A DNA stretch of 64,000 bases from Limonium bicolor (lineage: Eukaryota > Streptophyta > Magnoliopsida > Caryophyllales > Plumbaginaceae). Location of the stretch: NCBI GenBank assembly GCA_023374045.1, contig CM041776.1, forward strand, positions 345,649,636 to 345,713,635. The letters are read 5' to 3'. Positions 55,492 through 64,000 of this stretch are shown piece by piece. The position numbers and the translations under genes were made by a program. How positions within the stretch are numbered: position 1 is the first letter of the stretch; each line of letters opens with the position of its first letter. Below the pieces are notes generated by a model. It made no database searches, was not told the origin of the DNA, and worked only from the letters and a program-made list of their open reading frames with translations.

Positions 55492-58292
55492 TGTAACACC
55501 CCAATTTCCTACCATTTTCATTACTAGATTACACTTATCTGTCACAGCGGAAGACTACTCATCTCAGGGGTGTTACCGCCACATCCACACCTAAGTGGAT
55601 GCTAAGGCTACTCACTTGATTACTACACCACTTACAAGATTAAGTAACTTAAGGAAGTCATTAAACAATTTACATATTACATAAAGTCCTTAAGATGACA
55701 TACCATCTTACAAAAGTTCCTCCACTACTACAACACCTTTTCATCTACCTTACACACTTACTCCATCTTCCCAAAATATCTTACACCACTTTCACCTTCC
55801 ACAAGCCAAAACCCAAAAGTTGTAGAGTTAACATATTAGACATCACGTGGAGGAGGTTTAAAGAACTTCCTAACATACTCCACTGGTAAAACCCTCATCC
55901 TTGCTTGTCTACTCAGCTTTTGATATTCAAGGGCTTTCACCGGAGGTTTAGTTACAACAACTACTTCTACTCCGTCTTTCAATTCTAGTGAGTTTACTAA
56001 TAAGTAGCTAGAAAGTGCCAGTATTGTAATCGTCCCTCTCAGAGGTGCCATCCATTTGTCATTACTCTGCAACCAGAAATCACATACAACACAGAAAGGG
56101 GTTGCAACCAAAGTCAGAGAAACTGAGTAAATCCCACTTCAACTTGTAAATTCATTTTAGTGAATAAAACCTTTGATATAATAAGAACACACAATAACTC
56201 ACACAATATTCCTTCCAGAACCACCATAATTGATTCATCAGAATCACACACTAGCTCATAGTAAATATAATTTACCTTTTGTCATCCACCTGTTACAGAA
56301 CAATGATATAAACATAATCACAGTAATTCCAAAGATATAATTCCACTTGTTCCACAATCATAGTTCATTAGTTCCACCTTGTGCCATGGATTATATACAA
56401 TAGTTTCCACCAAAATAGTTCCACCAATCCTCAGGTACCGGTCTTCCGACAAAGAGTTCCCAAACTCTCGATCCCTGGGACAAATCACCTCACCTTATGT
56501 CCTTAAGTGTGCACACCCCCTAGGGTAGGGAATTCCTAGAGTAGATCATAAAGCTTAGCCCACAATTCATTGGTAGTGGGAAAAATAATCAGTATCGGCC
56601 AAATTGGCTCACCAGTATCCATGGTCACATGTTCCATAGCCATCACAAGTTTCCAAGTGAATTAGTCACCTTTACAATGATATTCAAACACCAAATCACA
56701 CACCAAACATCAGTAACATTCGTTCACCACCACAAGAGCAATAAACAGGCTCATTGCCATACTTAACATGCTTATATTTCATGCTTGAACAATACAAACT
56801 TTAAGTCAAACCAAGTTGACTTCGAACCCCACCTTCATATAAGTTCAAATATTATCTTAGGGTCATTTACCCACAAAATAATGGATTCATACACTCGTTC
56901 CACACACAAAGTCTCAGTAGACACAAATAAGCCTTAAATCACCCTTTTTCACTTATAACTTGTCAAATATTGCACTAAAGGCCTACCCACGAGCTTGATA
57001 GCTTTTAATAGTGTTTATTCACCATTTTAAGCACAAGGATACGTTCAACACTCAAGAAGAACTTTCATAACAATTTCTTCCAAGAAAAATTACCAGAAAA
57101 GCCCTAAAATCATCTTTAGCCATTTTTCTTGTTTAAGGAGTTCTATAAATGATTTTCCAATGATTCCTTCATAAAAATGTCTTAAAAGATCTTAGTTATC
57201 ACCTATCAAAATTTTATGGAAAACTCCAAACCGTTTGAACACTAAGGCCTTAAAACACCTTTTTAAGCAAAATTCAGCACTTACAACAAACGAGTGTTGA
57301 ACATAGGATTTACCTGGTTTCCTCTAGCATTTTCCCTTAATTTACTTCAATAACACCTTGGCAACTAGGGACCACGAGCTCCTTCAGTAGAACCCACCAC
57401 CTTGGTCACTTTCCTTCACTTTCCTTTAGTTTCCATCAAGTTTTCTCTTCTTCCTTTGCTCTCTTTTGGCTAATTAAGTGCTCACCTTTTTGCTCATTAC
57501 CCACGTTTAGAGGGTTAAAATAATGCTATATACCCAGCCAAAGTCGGTTGCCTCTTATCTCTTAAAGTTACTTTTCTAACTTAACTTAATTATTACTTTA
57601 CACCATTTGTCTACTTCTAATTGGTCTAGCTTCTAAGGCAATCATATTAGGACAACTAAGGGGGTTATGTGGCACTAAGAACCAAGAAGGTCCTAGAATA
57701 GGCTAGTTAATTCTTGAGACAAAAAGTAACTTTTAAGGATTTTGTGGGTCCCACCAACTAATGCCTCGTTTGGTTACTCAATAATTTGACTCCAAAGTGT
57801 AACTTAGGGATAAAATGAAGTATTTTAATCCCTTGATTTTCGCCACCCCTATCCATGATCATAAGGTCATTTTTCCTTATGTTAAAGGTACCTAAATTGC
57901 CTTATACTTGTACATATAATACCTATTAACAATCCAAAGTTTAATTGCATATAATTGCCTAAAGTTAATGTAAATTATGTACTAAAGTGTTAGACATGTG
58001 TGACTCTTACTAAATAACCATTTCTATAATTTACAAGTTACAAACTATACACCCTAAGGAGGAAAATCACCTAAAATACCTTAAAGCATATTTTTGGGTT
58101 CTCCAAGGTCTCTAGGGTTCTCTACCAATTCTCATAGATTCTAATGTCTTAAAATAAGTTTCCATCCTTAACAATAGTTCCTAGGGTTTTCCGGAGCCAT
58201 TCCCGGCACTTTCGGGGCTTTCAGTGCTCTCCTGACTCTTAAGGATTCTAACATTTCAAGACTTAGGGCTTTTCTCATTCTTGGGTATTTCA
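55492..58292 (-). repeat. 5' LTR of chromovirus 2
   Basis: The 2801-bp LTR ends GGGGTGTTACA on the minus strand next to the primer site. Its outer end, TGAAATACCC, is followed on the plus strand by the CATTC duplication. Confidence 0.9.
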
Positions 58293-58297
58293 CATTC

Positions 58298-58632
58298 CTC
58301 ACACTTGCGTCCAAACAAGTGTCTAGGCTTGGAGAGATAGGAATACCGAAAAAATTGCACCTATGCACACTTTGTAAAATTACAAATAACTGTGAAATCG
58401 TTACATTAGTAGCACGGGCACCACCACCACTTCTGACTGAAATAAAAACTAAAAACAATTCAAAACAATACTTTACCACTAGGTTGCCTCCCAGTCAGCT
58501 GTCCAGATTTAAAGTCCTTGGTTAGACTCTCGCTTCGTTATCCCGAATCAAAAATATAAGTTGACAATGGTGTCAATAGAAATAAAAAGTGGAGTACAAT
58601 TAGTAATAAGCCACCTGGATCAAACCAGAATG
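58298..58632 (-). mobile_element. Continuation of the Tat/Athila-like 3' region
   Basis: The minus strand contains CTGGGAGGCAACC (58482-58494), a motif found after the integrase of Tat/Athila-type elements, and AAGTGTGAGGAA at the chromovirus junction. It is non-coding here. Confidence 0.45.
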
Positions 58633-58998
58633 TTACCTCAATAGATAAAATAGGAAAATAATTACTCCGCAAAACATGTTGCTTGAGAGGTAACGATGGT
58701 AACGGGTCTCGAGCATGAGACCAGATGTTGATGGCTTCTCTTCCTCAAACTTGAGGATATAAACATCCTCATCTCTCCGGTAAGGCTCAAAGAGACTATC
58801 ATAATGGCAAAGCAATGGTGGCTTGTCCCTCTTAAATTCTAGGATGTAAACATCCTCTTCATCTGGGAGAGGGTCAAGGAGGGTTCCACGTGGACAGTTG
58901 ATTGCAACGAACACTTCTGCTGGCACAGGGGGAACCAAGGGTTGGCAGGGAGGTTGACATCTGTCAGAAGGGTGGGTTAGACCTTTACTTGGTAACAT
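58633..58998 (-). CDS. Unrecognised 121-codon ORF with internal repeat
   Basis: The frame is proline-rich at first (CQPPCQPLVPPVPAE), then has two copies of a motif, DEEDVYILEF and DEDVYILKF, about 34 residues apart, each followed by a lysine/proline stretch. It lies between a primer-site-like sequence at 59167 and the Tat-like 3' region, so it probably belongs to a retroelement. I recognise no domain. The hydrophobic C-terminus (IIFLFYLLR) may be chance. Confidence 0.35.
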   Translation of the reverse strand: MLPSKGLTHPSDRCQPPCQPLVPPVPAEVFVAINCPRGTLLDPLPDEEDVYILEFKRDKPPLLCHYDSLFEPYRRDEDVYILKFEEEKPSTSGLMLETRYHRYLSSNMFCGVIIFLFYLLR

Positions 58999-59166
58999 AC
59001 CGTAATTATGATCATTAGTATTGAAATAACTTCCCGGCTAATATTCACAAGCGTTTAGCAGCTACGACCTCCTTAGGTCACGAACCTCACAAACATTCCC
59101 CGTATACTCAAAATCCTATGCTCACTCTTTCTATCCTACTATCTCTTGTCATTAGAGTGGTACTCC

Positions 59167-59178
59167 ACTCTGATACCA
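59167..59178 (-). other. Primer-binding-site-like sequence
   Basis: The minus strand reads TGGTATCAGAGT four bases after GGGTGTTACA, the typical end of an LTR. It marks the inside edge of a 5' LTR extending to the right. Confidence 0.7.
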
Positions 59179-59182
59179 CTTT

Positions 59183-61585
59183 TGTAACACCCATAACCTT
59201 AATCTCATATAGTCGACATTAAGTAGCATACTCAAATACGTGATTCACAGTAGAAAATAAAGCTAATCGTTCTTACTCGGGTGCTACTGCCATTACTCAC
59301 CCATGTGAGTAATGAAGCGTCCAATTACCACATAAAATATAACCACTGTGATGACAGAGATAGAAAACCGATACGTATAATACATCAATCCATAACCAAA
59401 TCCATAACAAGTGAGCAATCTAAGTAATCCAAAACGTATACAACTGTAGTGTAGTACAAAACAAAATCCAAAAGTGCGATAATGTAATCTAATGCAGACT
59501 ACCCAAAAGTCCCACACTTTGGCTTCAATCTTGATCAACTCCTGTAATAAGTTTGCCACAACAGGCTCAACACAAACCGCTGAATATGCTAAAGTGTAAT
59601 CTTAGGATCCTTTAGACTCCTTAAGTCAATTAGCCCTCTTAACATGCGGTTCATTTTCACGTGGATCCGTTTTAGAAGTATATATTAAAACTGTAAATGC
59701 TATAATTAAACACTTAATAATCATCCAATATAACCACATCATTCACAAATAATTCATACACTATCAAAATGATAAATGAGTAAATATGATAATAATGCGA
59801 GAGTCATTTTATTGTAAACAGTTCTCGTCACTTGGCCTTCTAGGCCTATTGTTCGTTATCCATATTTATGAGGTTTATTTGAAGGCTCGTACTAAGGTAT
59901 AACTAATACTCGTAATCTCATTCGTATTTCATTTACTCTTGAAATCATGGTGGGTGTCATTTAGGACAACCCCTTTTAATATTTCATATTACTCATTTAA
60001 TTTGGATTGTCATCATGTGTGCACCAATAGCAATGCCCTTGACCAACGATCTGAAGATCTATGGATTTAACTCATTGCCTAATAAAGGCGTCTTTAGCGG
60101 CCGAAGCCATGTACCAACAACAGTACCTCTTGACCAACGACCAACGATCAACTGTGGTTCATCGGAATTCCATGAGTGAACTCGATTTGGTAGTCCATCT
60201 CTAGTGATCACTCTGTGCAACCAGGTAGTCCGAGACTACCATGAGTTTTACCTCATACACCAATTCTCACCATGCGATTATATAACTTAATCATTTCACC
60301 TAAGATCTACTCTTAGGTTATAGTGAATATATAATCATATAGGTACCATTTATGTCTTACACATTATTTAGAAGTCATCTAGGTCATATTCATGTTCAAG
60401 TACATGTGCTTTAGAGACTGGTACTATCAAATCTCTTTCCTAAGTTATCCACTTAGGTTGATTAGATAATATGATATCTCAATGAACTTTCATAAGTAAT
60501 GACCTTTCCTAATCTTTCTCGTAACTTAAGTCCTGTTACAATCGGTATCACTTTAGCCCGAAAGACATTTGTGCACAGTTAATAATGCGAGGTGTCGAGT
60601 AATCAAATCATATAATCACATACACATATATATATAACACACATATCACTCTTTGCAGATATACAAACATGTCTAAACCCAAGGAAACCTTTAATACATT
60701 CAGATAAACTAATAATCTACTTGATCATCTGTCCAAAGACTCCACCTTCACACTTCAATTATATTGATCAGGTAAGTTATAAATAGTTATATTGCTATAT
60801 TCATGCATGCTATGCTTGCTTTGATAAACTAATAATCTACTTGATCATGTGATGACTACAAAATAAAATCGAACATAGTTACCCATTCTAGATGTACCAG
60901 ATAGAGATATATCATGGATAGTCCCCGTCAGGACTGCCATGATCGTTAATCCCACACCTAGGTTGTGATTGTATTTTTAATATGTGACAGTTCGTAACGA
61001 GACGTCCGGTTTACTCAGTCTTGAACCGAGTTCTTGGTGTTAACTAATATAAAGAATGCAATCTCGATATAGAAGAAAACTCAGCCACTAATATATATAT
61101 TAATAGCGTGAAAAACTCATCACCTGATCTGTTCAACATCTTGAACAATCACTCACTAATCTATCACTCTTCGAATGATAGTCACACACCTCAATTCACG
61201 AATAAAGAATCACTCTCATAACACTCAATGGGTCTCGCCGTAAAAGGGTGTCGATCTGTTCTTAATACCCAAAAGCGCAACCCTAAACTATCTATGCAGT
61301 GTATATATACAAAAGGAATAATAAAAAAAGTAAACAAACACCCCAACAATAACGAGAACTCGGGAAGATATATCTCCTCTCCAATAGTACCGAGAATAAA
61401 GGGAGATATATCTGAAGGAATCTTAACAACCTATCGTAGCATATAATGTCACGTGAGCAGCTCCGCTTTCTGTTGTAGTCAAGATGAATTTTACCAAGAT
61501 AAATCATATGCTGAGTACAAGACCGGCACTACATATTTGTCACACATCAAAAACTATAAGTATGTGCCGCCCACATACATTTACA
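59183..61585 (-). repeat. LTR-like sequence, extent uncertain
   Basis: The left edge TGTAACACCC is followed to the left by a primer site. The right edge (61585, minus-strand TGTAAATG) is preceded by a polypurine tract. Between are AT-rich sequence, a TATA-like run on the minus strand near 61305-61312, a 26-bp direct repeat (60703-60728 and 60823-60848) and no protein. It may be two different LTRs abutting, or one LTR shared by tandem elements; without a second copy I cannot tell. Confidence 0.45.
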
Positions 61586-61600
61586 GTTTCCCCCTTTTTT
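61586..61600 (-). other. Polypurine tract, Sirevirus-like
   Basis: The minus strand reads AAAAAAGGGGGAAAC directly before TGTAAATG. More G-rich tracts lie upstream on that strand (AGGGGGAAT at 63423-63431 and near 63440; AAAAGGGGGAAG near 63500). Multiple upstream tracts are typical of Sirevirus copia elements. Confidence 0.65.
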
Positions 61601-61651
61601 GATGTGTGCAAACTTGGTCATGGTGAAAAGAGATACCACGTATATCATATT

Positions 61652-63419
61652 CACTAGTAGAAAAAACATTATATACCACGGTTATCGCTTATACCACGGT
61701 TAAAAACCGTGGTATTTGCTCCCATCGCAAATGCCAAAATATTATATACTACGGTTCAAAACCGTGGTTTTAAATGAAGATAAAAACCACGGTTCTATAA
61801 ACCGTCATTTTAAAGTATTTCTCGCGCGGAACTTGTTGACTATAAACCACGGTTTATGCCAATAACCGTCATTTATTGAGAGTAATAAATGACGGTTATT
61901 CTAAAAACCGTGGTATATAATGTAAAAAAAAAACACGGTTATAAACCACGGTTTGTAGGGCAACCGTCATTTATAGTACATGCCGGAGAGAATAAACCAC
62001 GGTTTTTGGGGAACCGTGGTATATAACCGTCATGCCGGAGAGAATAAACCATGGTTATTCTAAAAACCGTGGTATATAAGGTGAAAAAACAACGAATAAA
62101 CCACGGTTATACATGAAACCGTGGTTTATAGTCCATGAATTTTCAAATCTTCGCCTTCAATCTGGAAATCTCAACAGAGCGCATATACAAGACAATGAAG
62201 ATGCCAGATTATGTATGTTCCTTGTTTGCAAATTAAGCTTGTGAAATCATGAGTGAAGAATGGAGGCGCAATATGCTCCTTGTTCGCCGGTGGGTTCTAA
62301 AATTACCGCGAGGTTGAAGAGAATGGATGCGGCGTAGAGCATGTTCGTTGTTCGCCGGCTGGGGTTGCAAAAATTACAATGAGTGAACATAAGGATGAGA
62401 CGCAAAGCATGTTCCTTGTTCGCCGGTGTGGGTTGCAAAAATTACCATGAAAACAAGATAATGAGAGAGGTAGGAGCATGTTCCTTGTTCGCAAGTATGA
62501 GTAGCAAAATTACAGTGCGGTTGATATGGCATAGACATGTTCCTTATTCACTAGTATGGTTGAGAAATTACCGGGAGGTTGAAGAGATGGCGTAGAGCAT
62601 GTTCCATGTTCGGCGGTGTGGGTTGTAAAAATTACCGGGAGGTGAAGAGAATGAGGAAGAGGTGCGTTCAATCCTTGTTCGCCAGTTTGGGTTGCAATTA
62701 CAGTGAGAGAAATATATAAGAAAACAAAGAGAGCCGCGTTAATTTGGGCCAAAAATTAAAATTCCCGCTCAGACTATATACCACGGTTCTCCAAAAACCG
62801 TGGTTTATTCTCTCCGGCGTGATGGTTATATACCACGGTTCTTTAAAAACCGTGGTTTATTCTCTCCGGCGTGACGGTTATATACCACGGTTCTATAAAA
62901 ACCGTGGTATATAGTCTAAGCGGGAATTTTAATTTTCGGCCCAAACTAACGCGGCTCTCTTTGTTTACTTATAAACCACGGTTTGTAGGGCAACCGTCAT
63001 TTATAGTACATGCCGGAGAGAAGAGCCGCGTTAATTTGGGCCGAAAATTAAAATTCCCGCTCAGACTATATACCACGGTTCTCCAAAAACCGTGGTTTAT
63101 TCTCTCCGGCGTGACGGTTATATACCACGGTTCTTAAAGAACCGTGGTTTATTCTCTCCGGCATGACGGTTATATACCACGGTTCTCCAAAAACCGTGGT
63201 TTATTCTCTCCGGCATGTACTATAAATGACGGTTGCCCTACAAACCGTGGTTTATAAGTAAACTATATACCACGGTTCTCCAAAAACCGTGGTTTATTCT
63301 CTCCGGCGTGTACTATAAATGACGGTTTCCCTAGAAACCGTGGTTTATAAACTTTAAACCACGGTTTTTCATTTAACCGTGGTTTAAGTGTCATCATTTA
63401 AAATTTTTTTCTACTAGTG
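61652..63419. mobile_element. Non-autonomous CACTA element built of ACCACGGTT repeats
   Basis: The 1768-bp element starts CACTAGTAGAAAAAA and ends with its inverted copy. The 3-bp duplication ATT flanks it (61649-61651 and 63420-63422). Outer zones (61670-62140 and 62770-63390) consist almost wholly of AACCGTGGT/ACCACGGTT in both directions, with larger blocks repeated around CTCTCCGGC. The centre is a tandem repeat (62215-62720). There is no transposase. It is inserted in the 3' region of the Sirevirus-like element. Confidence 0.95.
62215..62720. repeat. Diverged tandem array, about 65-75-bp unit
   Basis: Seven to eight units carry GCATGTTCCTTGTTCGCCGG followed by TGGGTTGCAAAAATTACC and a GA-rich spacer. 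Short ORFs here on the minus strand are by-products of the repeat. The CACTA element at 24759 carries a version of the same motif pair. Confidence 0.85.
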
Positions 63420-63422
63420 ATT

Positions 63423-64000
63423 CCCCCTGAAATGTAGATTCCCCCTGAAACAAAGCTAACTAGATCAACAGCCAAAATACTTATATTCACCATGCTTCCC
63501 CCTTTTGCGCAATCAAAAATGGTACGGGCCTATAACCTCACGAAATGTAAAAAGACATACTGAGGAACACGGAATAGCATTTTATACAATGTTAATTGCA
63601 GGAAGGAGTCTCAGATAGTGGCAAAAACAACAGGAGCAACCAAGAAACAGCTCACAGAGACAACGAAGGACAGAAAGAAAAATAGTCTGATAGAAGCACA
63701 AAAAAAAAGGGTACACCAACAGCCTAAGTCTGGAGAACAACAACATCGCTAAGGGAAACCATAACAGGGCAAGGAACATGAGGAGAAATTATCGTCGCAC
63801 CCCCAGATGAGCTTCAAGATGTGCCAAACGTGCATTCACATCCTTGACCAGAGACAGAAGTTCTTCCAACTGGTGTGAAACACTGCCAAGATTCTCTGAA
63901 ACAGCTCAGGCGGCTGTTTAACAATCCATATATTCCCAGCCAGGGCAACCCATCTTGGATAGGGTAGTCTGTGAAAGTTCATGATTATGATCCAGAACTT
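63423..64000 (-). pseudogene. Sirevirus-like 3' coding and untranslated remnant
   Basis: On the minus strand the text after several G-rich tracts, read upstream, is a decayed coding region. At about 63780-63870 it gives HQLEELLSLVKDVNARLAHL, a coiled-coil-like stretch. After a stop comes a hydrophobic frame (63779-63582) rich in L, F and C. The C-terminal region of Sirevirus polyproteins or env-like ORFs has such coiled coils just before polypurine tracts. The assignment rests mainly on the tracts; the rest of the element is off the window. Confidence 0.4.

Larger units (their letters stand above)
47419..58292 (-). mobile_element. Ty3/gypsy chromovirus 2 (Tekay/Del-like), without AlkB
   Basis: This 10.9-kb minus-strand element has LTRs of about 2.8 kb, a tRNA-Met primer site and a full gag-pol set. 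A 5-bp duplication, CATTC, flanks it (47414-47418 and 58293-58297). It shares domain order, the paired zinc-knuckle style and the duplicated polypurine tract with the element at 28826, but has a normal short linker between knuckles and protease. At least two nonsense codons and several frameshifts make it inactive. It landed in a Tat-like 3' region. Confidence 0.9.

Noticed and set aside
46289..59183. One Tat-like element with LTRs at 45200-46289 and from 59183
   Set aside because: The two LTR-like sequences show no similarity, so they cannot be a pair.
62215..62720. CRISPR-like array (regular repeats with spacers)
   Set aside because: The units are diverged, the spacers are related, and the setting is a plant CACTA element; no cas genes are present. 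The same holds for 12265-12440.
62247..62752. Minus-strand ORFs with repeated ANKEH/TGEQG
   Set aside because: They are frames across a diverged tandem repeat, with no conserved start or domain.

Overview
This is a gene-poor stretch of a flowering-plant nuclear genome, probably a eudicot. It is AT-rich and almost wholly built of transposable elements of plant type: Ty3 and Ty1 LTR retrotransposons primed by plant tRNAs, LINE ORF1 remnants, hAT, CACTA and mariner DNA transposons, and MITEs. Most reading frames are broken. The only candidate host gene is a 98-codon minus-strand ORF with a DLN-type repressor motif (1097-1393). No rRNA, tRNA or CRISPR was seen.

Layout. 1-709: 3' part of a mariner-like transposase pseudogene. 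2029-2320: orphan CACTA end. 2516-4473: LINE remnant (ORF1 plus poly-A tail, no ORF2), split by a hAT MITE at 3209-3714. 4674-7632: hAT element containing a second hAT (5504-6945). 7697-13310: Ty1/copia element (minus) with about 140-bp LTRs and no gag, its leader filled with GGCACGATGCC-type repeats. 13450-13730: MITE. 14015-15340: dTph1-like hAT containing another hAT (14935-15192). 16093-17859: poly-A-tailed retroelement of unknown coding content. 18008-18413: fold-back MITE. 18612-19554: hAT. 19968-20432: tandem duplication. 20731-21107: LINE ORF1 fragment. 21118-21540: GTCCGAACATG repeats. 23314-24758 plus 43301-43549: a second LINE ORF1-plus-tail remnant, split by a CACTA element.

The CACTA element (24759-43300, TSD AGG) carries a 1.65-kb inverted repeat and was itself hit by a 14-kb Ty3/gypsy chromovirus (28826-42877) with 3.9-kb LTRs. 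This Ty3 element holds an AlkB-type 2-oxoglutarate/Fe(II) dioxygenase domain between its gag zinc knuckles and its protease. The domain is nearly complete and is the most striking feature of the window. A related chromovirus on the minus strand (47419-58292, TSD CATTC) lacks it and sits in a Tat/Athila-like 3' region. From about 59183 to the end are LTR-like sequence, a probable Sirevirus 3' end (minus), and inside that a 1.77-kb CACTA element (61652-63419, TSD ATT) built of ACCACGGTT repeats.

The nesting gives a relative timeline: LINE, then CACTA, then AlkB chromovirus; Tat-like element, then chromovirus 2; Sirevirus, then CACTA 2; hAT within hAT twice. All calls come from reading the sequence; no database search was possible.
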